Assembly: GCA_035578155.1 (NCBI GenBank)
Contig: JAPWDM010000033.1
Span: 3,035,346 to 3,099,345 of the forward strand
Direction: 5' to 3'
Length of the DNA stretch: 64,000 nt
Origin: Brachynemurus nebulosus
Taxonomy: Eukaryota; Arthropoda; Insecta; Neuroptera; Myrmeleontidae
A model generated the notes under the pieces. That model made no database searches, was not told the DNA's origin, and saw only the letters and a list, made by a program, of their open reading frames with translations. Position 1 is the first letter of the stretch. Each line of letters begins with the position of its first letter. The position numbers and the translations under genes were made by a program. Of this stretch, positions 1 through 9,505 are shown piece by piece.

Positions 1-2427
1 CAGTATCATAAAAGCAAGCAAAATAATATTACAATTTATTTATGTAGATACATATATGATGGAAAGTTAAGAAAAGAAAATGTTTTTTTGGAAGTTCGTG
101 TTTAAGGTAAAATCGAAAAAACTTGGAAAATTTAATTAGTAATTAATTTTTTTTAAATATTTTTAGGTTTGGTTGTAAATGAATCTACTGTTGATCTTTT
201 AATATGATACTGAACTATTCATTATTTAAAATGAAAAACTGTGTACTTATTAGATGATGAAAATAAAAAATTAGTAGTTTGAAAAACCGAAACAAATCGA
301 CCGACGTCTTGAAAAAGTCTGTCGGGACACCGGAGCAACGGAGCTAGAATCGTGACAAATCCGGAAAAACCAAGACGTATGGACACTCTACACGGATTGT
401 GAATGTTATAAACTTTAAGTTTTGATTTTTAAGCACATTATGAGTGATATTGAAAATTAACAACGTGTGAAATTTGACATTTTAGTTAAAGTGCATATAA
501 AATATAATACCTACATGTTTTTATAAAAATGCAAATATAAATAAATGTTTTCTGTTTTTTTTTTTTTTTTTTATTTTAATTGTTATTAATTATTTGGCTT
601 TTTTAATAATTTAGAATTTTTCTGTCAAATGAATAAATTCTGAAAATATGAATTTATGACATAATTTCAGTAAAAGTGAAAATGAAATTTTTCACCCACA
701 CTTTTGTAGTGTCAATGTACATCACTGGATCCCAATTTTCAAATGGATAGATAATTTCAGTAGCGTAGAAACTAATTATTAAAAAATTGCAAACCAAATG
801 TGTTTATATGATAATACGTATTATAAAATTTATATACGTGTTCTTCCGAAAATCGTAAATACCTAATTAACTTTCTCTCGATGAAGTTGGATTGACAAAC
901 ATTTACATTAGGGATGTTATGGATATTCGTAACCGTAACTAAAACTACCGATATCCGAAATAATTAAATATCCGAAACCGAAAGCGTATACGAAAATGAA
1001 AGTTTATAAGTCTAGTAAGTACTTAACACATTAATATTTTTTGTATATATCCATATCTAAAAATATTTCAGTCCCTTTTTGACAATCTTGCCAGAACTTA
1101 AACACTTTTTTAAATATTTTTATTGTTAAAATCGAAACGTTATTTTGAAGTCGGTTAAAATTAATATATTTTACATTAAAATGTGTGGTCAATACAATCA
1201 CCCGCTAGTTAATTATCGCTAGATTTGATGCTATAAAATTGAGAAAAAACAGGTCATAGAGATTTTTTTTTATTTAGATTTTATTTGTAATGATTGAATT
1301 ACAAAATTCAAAAGGATGTTAAAAAATGTGTGTATTCACTATGAGCTTTTGCCTGTAGTAAATCCAGCTGCTCAAAATCGGTTCCAATATGTTGGTCAGG
1401 ACGGCATTTGTACATAATTTTAATATTTTCTTTAAGAAATAGTATTTTTTTTTTTATACTTGTTTGATTTTTTCAAGGCGAGTACTTTTTACGATGTGTG
1501 TTTACCAAATTCTACAAAATAATTAAAAAAAAAAACATTGTAACCCTACTATTTTGAAATTTTCAAAAAAATATCATGAAAATTACCTCATATATGCTTT
1601 TTCTGAGTTAATTATTGAAAAATATTCTATTTTCCGAGATTTTTAAGGTAAAACGAGCAGATGTATGGTTTTTGTTAAACAAATTTCAGATCTTTAATAC
1701 ATTTTTGCCTTAAAAAAATAAATATTTAATATTTTCAAAAATGTATGATACAACTTGTCAAAATTTAAAATTATTTGTTTTGTTGTCAAAAGAAAAAAAA
1801 AACTGAATGTGCAAATTTATTTACCACTAAAATGATGGGTTTATACATATAATTATAACGTAGTATTGTCATTTGGATAGAAAATTACGTAAAAATATTA
1901 TTGTTTGAATATGATTTAACGTAATTTTTATGCGATTGTAGCAAGCTCTTATTAATTTTAGGAAGGTGTAAACATCATCTAAATTCTGATCATATCACAT
2001 AAAAAACTGCGCCGTGATTTTTTATCTAAAAAAAAATGGAATAGAGATACATTATAAAAACATTTAACTGACAAAGAAAAAGAATATAGCCGAATCGTTA
2101 AATTGGATTAAAAAAATCATGACATGCTACTTAAAAAGCGGTTTTTTTCGAATTTAGCTCGTAAAAAATGAGACAGAAAAAAAAAGAATGCGAGTGCGAG
2201 TGAAATGGAGAACGATATATTTCCTAGTTTTTCTCGAAAAGTAAGTAATTTAGAGCAACGGTATAAAAACATTTTTTATGCATTTTACCTTTTACTAGGG
2301 CTTGGTGTAAAAAAAAATTTGAAAAATTGCTTAATTCTGGCAAAAAACTCATTTTGTTGACAAAAAACGCCCGGAAAACCTACTTCTGGGCATCCGACGT
2401 GTCTGGCTAACGAACTCATCCAACGAT
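1..2427. other. AT-rich intergenic DNA, nothing recognised
   Basis: No open reading frame with recognisable protein similarity on either strand. The stretch is very AT-rich with several homopolymer runs (for example poly-T near 556-572). Around 905-985 there is a patch rich in CCGAAA/CCGATA-type words that could be a decayed transposon end, but I find no terminal repeats or target duplication to support it. Confidence 0.6.
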
Positions 2428-2495
2428 TTGGAAAATCGAATTCGCACACAAAATTTCATAAGCATTAAACGTTTCGTTCGAGAGTTATCGCGCGG

Positions 2496-2497
<2 letters not shown>
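2428..2497. repeat. Repeat fragment with TTCGAGAGTTATCGCGC motif next to (TA)n
   Basis: The segment ends in TTCGAGAGTTATCGCGC and runs directly into a (TA)n tract. The reverse complement of the same motif (GCGCGATAACTCTCGAA) flanks the (TA)n(TG)n tract at 13873-13979. Two occurrences beside separate microsatellites suggest a dispersed repeat whose end is associated with simple-sequence DNA. The family is not identified. Confidence 0.5.

Positions 2498-2583
<86 letters not shown>
2498..2583. repeat. (TA)n microsatellite, left half of a split tract
   Basis: About 86 bp of pure TA repeat. The Ty3/gypsy-type 5' LTR starts immediately after it, and (TA)n resumes immediately after the 3' LTR at 13103. 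The element therefore landed inside one longer microsatellite. The target duplication (ATAT or TATA) cannot be resolved from the repeat itself. Confidence 0.95.
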
Positions 2584-2586
<3 letters not shown>

Positions 2587-3959
2587 AATGTAAAAAAAAA
2601 AAAAAAATTAATTTTTCTTATTATTATTCACAAATTGGTGCTTTATTGAATGTACATTAATGTTTCTGCTGCCCTGTTACCTAGAGTACATATGAGTGTA
2701 GTGGCGACTCACTACGAGTCGCACATGCGCCTAATAGGGTCCTTTGTTCTCGAAGCTCTGATGCAATGTAAAGACATAAGTAGATTCATTTTCTTTATTC
2801 CCGCTGCTAAAGTACAGAACCTCAATATGGTTCTCTATTAAAAATTGCAAGTGCTTATTTATTTTTTTTGTTGAATAATGTTCAATCACAAAGTTTTTTT
2901 TAAAAAAATTACTAAAGTAATTATAATGGTTGTATAAATCTTAATTCAAATTTGGTTCGATGCCGCCCTTTGGTAAGTTTTTGTCTTCAATCTATTTATT
3001 TGTATTTTTTTTGGTGTGTTCATATATATTACGTAACGTTTTTATGTTTTTTTTTTTTTGAATAACACGATTTAATGATTTTTTTTTGTCATAAATTTGT
3101 GAAATTGGTTTGGTTTTCACACATTGTAAGTATTTAATTTTTACGAAAGTAGTTATTTTTTTTAACTGGTTGTATTCCGTTGTTTGTAACTTTTCCGTAA
3201 TTTTATTGCATTAATTCACATATTAAAGTAGTATACCGTGTGTTGCATGTGAAAACCATTCCAATTATTTTATTGGATATTATCAGTATTTATTTATTAC
3301 TTTTTTTTATGTAAAAGTTTGAGAACGACTGGCTTAGATAGTTTCCGCTTTGCTAACGTTTTTTTTATTATTTAGGTTTCTTTTCTTTGGTTTCTTACTT
3401 TCTTCTTGTATTTGCATCCCTTCTTAATCTCTTGCTATGGAGTTCCTCCACTCGTTAAGTGGATTTCGTCAACGTATTTCGGGCGTCGGAAATGGGCGCG
3501 CCAACCTATACTCTGATGTGTGGCGTGTTCCGGCCTGCACCAACCTGCCGCAGCCAACGTGGTTCTTTCAATGGCGGATTGGTGATTTACCTTCACGCTT
3601 GCGAGGAGCTTAAATTTCATTAAGTTAAGTTAACATTGTAATCATGTAATCCATTTTTTTTTGTTTGACCTGTTCGTTTGTACTAAACGTAAAGACAGGG
3701 CGTACTCCCTGATCTCTACTATCGAGTCTCATGCACATTTAATTCAAATTATCTGAGCTAGTCGAGTCACGAGGGCTATCAATATTACCACCATCTAACT
3801 GTGTAAAATGGTAAAAATGAAAATTTTACTTTAGTAACTAAAACTTCAACATGGCAAGAAATTGTAAAATTTTAATTCATCAGTTTTAAAAAAAAAAAAT
3901 AAAAAAAAAATAATTTTAAGAAATAATATTTTTTTTATTTTGCCATACCATCCTTTACA
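2584..3959 (+). repeat. 5' LTR of Ty3/gypsy-type retrotransposon
   Basis: A direct repeat of 1376 bp that matches 11736-13102 almost base for base. It has canonical TG...CA ends (TGTAATG at the left, TTTACA at the right) and is followed at once by a primer-binding site. Differences I can see between the copies are a few substitutions (for example in GTTACC/ATTACC near 2668) and length changes in poly-A and poly-T runs. That indicates a recent insertion. A GC-richer island at about 3430-3600 carries a 61-codon minus-strand frame present in both LTRs; its significance is unknown. Confidence 0.95.
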
Positions 3960-3960
3960 G

Positions 3961-3985
3961 AAATTTGGCGCCGCGAACGTGGGGC
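3961..3985 (+). promoter_or_regulatory. Primer-binding site (PBS) of the gypsy-type element
   Basis: Immediately 3' of the 5' LTR lies TGGCGCCGCGAACGTGGGG, preceded by a few spacer bases. TGG at the start is the complement of a tRNA CCA end, as expected for tRNA-primed minus-strand synthesis. It resembles Lys-type primer sites of insect gypsy elements but has an extra GCG-type difference, so the tRNA is not assigned. Confidence 0.8.
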
Positions 3986-5039
3986 CCGATATATAAATTT
4001 GCCTTATATAAATTTGGCCTTGAAGATCATCTTTTATGCCTTTGTTACTGACACATTATAGCATTTTACTCGAAACTCACTGCTTAGTCTTAGCACAAAC
4101 GAAACACCTGGTACTTACCTTTTTATTTATAAATAAATTTTGTTGTTTATACAATTTAGTTTCAATAGTCAATTTAAACTGTTTTGATTTATAAATTTAA
4201 AATGTTTCATATTTGTTTGTATTCACTTAACGAATATTTTAATGTGGTCAATATTTCAGATAATTTTTTTGAAATTATATTGTAATAGCGTGTTGATTTC
4301 TGATTTGATTTTTGCCGGGTAAAACTGAGATATTTTGATTCAACTTCTCAAATCAGAGCTCACACCTTGATTTTTTGTTTCATAAACTTTTCTTAAATTT
4401 GTGCAAGATTGTGAATTTTACCTTTTTCTATTCTGTTTTATGATCACAATTTTGTACACATTCTATTTTGTTTCGATCACAGAAATTAACATATTATTGT
4501 ATTATTTTAGATAATTTATGAAGAGTTAGTCTACTTATGGAAGGAAACCAAGGGAGCGAAACGAACCAAATGCTATGTTTTTGCTGGTATTTAACTTTGA
4601 AATTTTGGGTAATTTTTCTACTTATGAATTGAGGTATATTATTTTATATGTTATATCTATTTATTGTAAAGGTTTTGTACTTTAGCAAAACAATTTTCTT
4701 TTGGTGTGCCCACAATAATATTTTATGTTCGAAATAATTTTTCGTTCGTCACATTTTATTTAGTTTAATTTATTTAATTCGCGGAGGGACTTTTTTTTAA
4801 TATTTTGGTGTGTCCACATTACTTGTCCCTTGCGAGTATAATTGGTGTGTCCACATTACTTTGGTGTGTCCACAATATTTATCTCTATTAGTTATATTTG
4901 GTGTGTCCACAACATTTTTTTTGTCCAAAATTAATTTTGCGTGTCTCATATTTTATTTATATAAGTTATACGGTTAAATCGCAAGTTGTTAGCTTATAAT
5001 TATTTATTCTTGTTTATGTTTATTTAATCATTATTTACT
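3986..5039 (+). other. Untranslated leader of the gypsy-type element
   Basis: About 1.05 kb without a credible reading frame separates the PBS from gag. It is AT-rich and contains a cluster of near-identical 14-mers (annotated separately) in its last 350 bp. Several upstream ATGs are present, so how ribosomes reach the gag start at 5040 is not evident. Confidence 0.7.
4701..4949 (+). promoter_or_regulatory. Cluster of TTGGTGTGTCCACA repeats in the leader
   Basis: Five copies of a 14-mer lie at 4701-4714 (one mismatch: TGCCCACA), 4805-4818, 4842-4855, 4861-4874 and 4898-4911, with a degenerate sixth copy (TTGCGTGTCTCATA) near 4936. All are in the same orientation with irregular spacing and AT-rich separators. 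Repeats of this kind in an LTR-element leader look like protein-binding sites; the Su(Hw) insulator array in the leader of Drosophila gypsy is a known analogue, although the motif here is different. Function is inferred. Confidence 0.6.
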
Positions 5040-6323
5040 ATGGCAGAAAACAATAATTTTGTGGGTCTGTCCATTGACGAATTATCCTTCGAGATAATGG
5101 CTCGTGGTGTCGCCGAGATACCTCGTATGTCTATTCGTCAGGCTTTATTAAAACTTCAGGAATTAGTTAACGTCCCTCTAGTAGATAGGATTGAACTTAA
5201 CATTTTGGGTGAAATAGCTACTTTAAATGACAAACTAGACCATTTAGAATCTGATGTTGAGACAATTACTCCTTCTAGCACCTCATTATATGTAGCTTTG
5301 TCAAATCGTCTAGATCATTACTACTCTAGACTTAATATCGTAAAATCTAGTACTGAAGTTGACGATGAGATACAACGACTTGACCGTTTACTAACTAAAT
5401 GCACAATTTTAGACTCCCGTCTGAACTTCCTTTATCAGTTAAGACCACCTAATCCACAGAACGTTTCCCCACCTGTAACTCAAGTTAGTCCGACTGTGTC
5501 AAAATCGAAAGTACCCGTCCATAAATGGAACTTAAAATTTTCTGGCAAAGGTTCTGTTGATGACTTTTTACTCCAACTAGACGAATTTAGTGTTTCTCGT
5601 AATGTTACAGAGTGCGAGCTTTTAAATAGCGTTTCGGAATTGCTTACCGATTCTGCCTTAATTTGGTACAGAACTATTAAAGACCAAATTCATACTTGGT
5701 CAGACTTCACTAAGAAGTTACGAGCACATTACTCCCTGTCAAATACTGATAACATGATTTGGAGACAAATCTTTAATCGTCGACAACTCAGTAACGAAAG
5801 ATCCATTGACTACTTAGTGGTTATGGAATCTTTATTTCAAAAATTGTCACATCCTGTTCCGGACGAACAAAAACTTGAAATTTTAATTGACGGTCTTAGT
5901 TCACAATTAGCATATACGGCTGCTGCAGCACGTATTAGTACCTATAGCGAATTATATGATCTGTGTTGTAACTTGGAACGAGTCCGTGGTCAAAATTCAA
6001 GTACCTCATCGCCTAATTTGAAACCCCAAAGATACAATTCTTCACATGCACGTTCTGTTCTCCCTGTTCAGACTGTTCAGCCAAACCCTCCTGTAGCCTC
6101 CACTAGTTCAGCACCTGAAATTCCAGTTAATGACACGAGTATCACCCCTACGTCTACAAAACCCCGACGTTTAAACTGTTGGAACTGTCGCGAAGTCGGT
6201 CATCACTTCCAGCAATGTACCAAACCTAAATCTAGATTTTGCTACGGTTGTGGTCGATCTAGTGTTACCCGTCCATCATGTCCAATTTGTTCTAGAGTGC
6301 CTCGTTCGGGAAACGCCGAATGA
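5040..6323 (+). CDS. gag: Gag polyprotein of Ty3/gypsy-type retrotransposon
   Basis: 427 residues, starting at an ATG (MAENNNFVG). Residues 1-150 are helical and charged. The middle carries a retrotransposon Gag-type capsid segment (FSGKGSVDDFLLQLDEF, then LIWYRTIKDQIHTWSDF, about residues 165-230). Near residue 380 there is a classical CCHC zinc knuckle (CWNCREVGHHFQQC), followed by a second cysteine cluster (CYGCGRSSVTRPSCPIC). Such proteins form the virus-like particle and bind genomic RNA. The stop codon overlaps the start of pol in ATGA (6320-6323), so pol lies in the -1 frame. The frame is intact, so the element may be functional. Confidence 0.93.
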   Translation: MAENNNFVGLSIDELSFEIMARGVAEIPRMSIRQALLKLQELVNVPLVDRIELNILGEIATLNDKLDHLESDVETITPSSTSLYVALSNRLDHYYSRLNIVKSSTEVDDEIQRLDRLLTKCTILDSRLNFLYQLRPPNPQNVSPPVTQVSPTVSKSKVPVHKWNLKFSGKGSVDDFLLQLDEFSVSRNVTECELLNSVSELLTDSALIWYRTIKDQIHTWSDFTKKLRAHYSLSNTDNMIWRQIFNRRQLSNERSIDYLVVMESLFQKLSHPVPDEQKLEILIDGLSSQLAYTAAAARISTYSELYDLCCNLERVRGQNSSTSSPNLKPQRYNSSHARSVLPVQTVQPNPPVASTSSAPEIPVNDTSITPTSTKPRRLNCWNCREVGHHFQQCTKPKSRFCYGCGRSSVTRPSCPICSRVPRSGNAE

Positions 6324-9300
6324 GCGCCCAGTCGGATCGTCTGTCTCGCTCTATGTTTAATCCAAAACCGATCCGCCATTCTAGCCCTGAGTGGTTATTG
6401 TGGTTACAAAAGGTAAAAACGTTTTGTTCTGCCTCCAAGAACAACGATCAAATTAATCTTATGCGTTATCACCTTGAGTATTTACCACAAAATACTTGTC
6501 CGTATGTCCGTGTGTCGATCGAAAACGGATATTATTTAGGTCTTTTGGATAGTGGAGCCTCAATTTCGGTTCTCAGTTTGTCAATTTGGAATAAACTTTG
6601 TCACATTTATCCTCCCTTGAAACGTGGCCCGTTCACTAAGGTGTCTAATGCCGATGGTACATACGCAAACATACTAGGTAGTGTTAAAATTATAGTAAAG
6701 TTACACGATTATGAGCGACTTATCAACTTTTACGTAGTAGAAAATTTGTTAACTGACATCATTCTAGGTGTAGATTTTATTGAAGCATTTCGAATAACTA
6801 TTGATATTCCGTCCCGAACTTTTACTATGAATAAAGGCGATCACCAGGTCTGCTCGTTAAGTGAATCATCGGGTATTACATCATCGCAACGCGAATTGAT
6901 TAACCAATTAGTTGACAAATATGCTAAAATCATGCCAGCGTTTGGCTGTACTAATGTAATTTCTCACAAGATTGATACTGGTGATGCTTTGCCAATCAAA
7001 CAACGTTGTTACGCGTATTCTAAACCCATAAATCAATTTATCCATTCTGAAATCGAAAGAATGTTGTCTTTAGGAGTTATACAGCCATCTAATTCACCCT
7101 GGTCGTCTCCAGTGGTTGTCGTTCGCAAGGCTTCTGGTGACTTTAGATTTTGTTTGGACCTGCGCAAAGTCAATTCAGTAACGAAACCAGACGCCTATCC
7201 GTTACCGCGCATGCAGTCTATATTAGATCGTCTCCATAATGCCCGCGTAATGTCTAGTTTAGATCTTTGTTCAGCTTTTTGGCAAATCCCCTTAGAAGAT
7301 TCTAGTCGTGAGAAAACCAGCTTTAGCGTTCCTGGCAAGGGTTCCTTTCAATTTTGTAGAATGCCGTTTGGCCTCATTAACAGTCCTGCAACTATGCAAC
7401 GTCTAGTTGATATCATCCTCGGAGCCGAATTAGACCCATACGTTTTCGTTTACTTGGACGATATCATTATAGTTACACCGGATTTTACTACCCATTTACA
7501 AGTTCTCGAACAAGTATTTCAACGACTTGTCCGAGCTAACTTATCACTAAATTTTGAAAAATGTAAATTTGCTAGATCGGAATTAAAATATCTCGGATTC
7601 ATTGTTGACAAAGATGGTTTACGACCTGATAAAGAAAAGACAGCTGCTGTTGAAAATTTTCCCGAACCTAAATGTCCGAAAGATGTAAGACGTTTTTTAG
7701 GTCTTTGCTCTTGGTACCGCCGTTTCGTTCCCCATTTCGCGGATATCGCAAACCCACTTACTAAATTAACCCGGAAACGTACTAAGTGGACTTGGACGTC
7801 TGTTGAACAAAATTCATTTGATGAACTTAAGAAAATTTTAATCTCACCACCAGTTATAAGTCATCCTAATTTTGACTTAGAATTTACGTTGCAATGTGAT
7901 GCCTCGAACATAGGATTAGGTTGTGTTTTGAGTCAAAACTTCCCTGATGGAGAACGTGTCATCGCTTACGCTAGTCGTGGTCTTACCCCGCAGGAGAGAA
8001 ATTATTCCGTCACTGAACGTGAGTGTTTAAGTGTCCTTTGGGCTATAGAAAAATTCAGATGTTATGTAGAAGCTACACACTTTACCGTTGTAACTGATCA
8101 CTCCTCACTTCGTTGGTTACATAATCTAAAAAACCCCGTTGGTCGGTTAGCTCGTTGGGCAATCAGGCTCCAACAATTTAACTTTAAAATTGTACATCGT
8201 AAAGGTTCTCAACATGTTGGCCCCGATGCACTCTCTAGAATAGTATGTAATGTACAGTTGTCACCCACCGATCACGATCGTTGGTATTCAAAAATGATAA
8301 GGCGTGTCACGAACAACCCTCTTAATTATACGTATTGGCGAGTGGAAAATAACACATTATTTAAGCTTTGCAAACCTGTAAATCGCTTCGATGTAGACGA
8401 AAACCCTTGGAAAACTGTCGTACCTAAATCCCATAGGAAAGAAATCATGTCCCTTTGCCACGACGATCCCACTAGCGGACACTTCGGTATACATAAAACA
8501 CTGTACCGAATAGCTGCTAAGTATTATTGGCCAAAAATGGCTATTGACGTCGCTAATTTTGTCCGTACTTGTGACACTTGTGGTGCGCAGAAAGCTGAAC
8601 AGCAACTACCCGCTGGTCTTTTAGGTAATCGTAAAATTTCTCGTCCATGGCAGTACCTAAGCTTGGATGTCTGTGGCCCTTTTCCAATGACTCCCCGCCA
8701 TAAAAATCGCTACTTAATCGTTATAAATGACCTCTTCAGTAAATTTACACTCTTTTTCCCACTAAAATCTATCAGCGCTAACGAAATTATCACTCACTTA
8801 GAAAATAGCGTATTTCTAATATTCGGCGCGCCCGACTATTTAATTACCGATAATGCAACGAATTTTGTTTCTAACGAGTTCCGAACCCTTCTACAAACGT
8901 ATTCTGTCATTCTACAATTATGTCCGAAATATCACCCTTCATCGAATCCTACCGAACGTAAAAACCGAATCATAGGGACTTTAATTCGCTCGTATATTGA
9001 AGATAATCACCGTCTCTGGGACGTCAATATTCCCAAATTGCGCTTTGCACTTAATTCTGCAGTACACTCTATTACTGGTTTCACACCGTCTTATTTATTA
9101 TTTGGGCGTGAAATTCACTTAAAAGGAGCTGGAGATGAAGTAGGTAACTTTTTACCTGATGAACCCAATGTAAACGTAGATAAACCACGTTGGTTAGCTC
9201 TCAAAGAAGCCCATAAACTCGTTAACGAACGACTTAAACTAGCTTTTGAACAATCCAGTCACCGTTACAACTTAAGGCATCGTGAAGTAATCTTTAACGT

Positions 9301-9505
9301 AGGAGATATCGTTTGGAGAAAAAACTTTGTTCTCTCCGATGCGGGAAATTATTTTTCAGCAAAGCTAGCACCTAAATTTGTAAAAGCAAAAATTAAAACT
9401 AAACTGTCGAATAACCGTTACGAACTTGCTGACCTTAACGATCGATCTCTAGGTGTCTACCACGTATCAGCCCTCAAAAAATATAATGCCCGTTCAGATA
9501 ATTAA
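6320..9505 (+). CDS. pol: Pol polyprotein (PR-RT-RNase H-IN), Ty3/gypsy type
   Basis: 1061 residues, uninterrupted. In order: aspartic protease with LLDSGAS near residue 75; reverse transcriptase with VYLDDIIIV near 378; RNase H with LQCDASNIGLG near 525; integrase with an HHCC zinc domain (H and H around 713-722, C and C around 755-758) and DDE catalytic residues in LDVCGPF (about 782), TDNATNF (about 843) and NPTERKNR (about 877). The domain order PR-RT-RH-IN defines Ty3/gypsy. The C-terminal tail (VGDIVWRKNFVLSDAG) resembles the post-integrase module of insect elements, and no chromodomain is seen. It overlaps gag by 4 bp (ATGA), so expression by -1 frameshift or termination-reinitiation is likely. 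An mdg3/micropia-like lineage is possible but unproven. No env frame follows. Confidence 0.95.
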   Translation: MSAQSDRLSRSMFNPKPIRHSSPEWLLWLQKVKTFCSASKNNDQINLMRYHLEYLPQNTCPYVRVSIENGYYLGLLDSGASISVLSLSIWNKLCHIYPPLKRGPFTKVSNADGTYANILGSVKIIVKLHDYERLINFYVVENLLTDIILGVDFIEAFRITIDIPSRTFTMNKGDHQVCSLSESSGITSSQRELINQLVDKYAKIMPAFGCTNVISHKIDTGDALPIKQRCYAYSKPINQFIHSEIERMLSLGVIQPSNSPWSSPVVVVRKASGDFRFCLDLRKVNSVTKPDAYPLPRMQSILDRLHNARVMSSLDLCSAFWQIPLEDSSREKTSFSVPGKGSFQFCRMPFGLINSPATMQRLVDIILGAELDPYVFVYLDDIIIVTPDFTTHLQVLEQVFQRLVRANLSLNFEKCKFARSELKYLGFIVDKDGLRPDKEKTAAVENFPEPKCPKDVRRFLGLCSWYRRFVPHFADIANPLTKLTRKRTKWTWTSVEQNSFDELKKILISPPVISHPNFDLEFTLQCDASNIGLGCVLSQNFPDGERVIAYASRGLTPQERNYSVTERECLSVLWAIEKFRCYVEATHFTVVTDHSSLRWLHNLKNPVGRLARWAIRLQQFNFKIVHRKGSQHVGPDALSRIVCNVQLSPTDHDRWYSKMIRRVTNNPLNYTYWRVENNTLFKLCKPVNRFDVDENPWKTVVPKSHRKEIMSLCHDDPTSGHFGIHKTLYRIAAKYYWPKMAIDVANFVRTCDTCGAQKAEQQLPAGLLGNRKISRPWQYLSLDVCGPFPMTPRHKNRYLIVINDLFSKFTLFFPLKSISANEIITHLENSVFLIFGAPDYLITDNATNFVSNEFRTLLQTYSVILQLCPKYHPSSNPTERKNRIIGTLIRSYIEDNHRLWDVNIPKLRFALNSAVHSITGFTPSYLLFGREIHLKGAGDEVGNFLPDEPNVNVDKPRWLALKEAHKLVNERLKLAFEQSSHRYNLRHREVIFNVGDIVWRKNFVLSDAGNYFSAKLAPKFVKAKIKTKLSNNRYELADLNDRSLGVYHVSALKKYNARSDN

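Noticed and set aside
2650..2841. 63-codon frame repeated exactly at 11799-11990
   Set aside because: The two copies are simply the two LTRs of one element; conservation reflects recent insertion, not selection.
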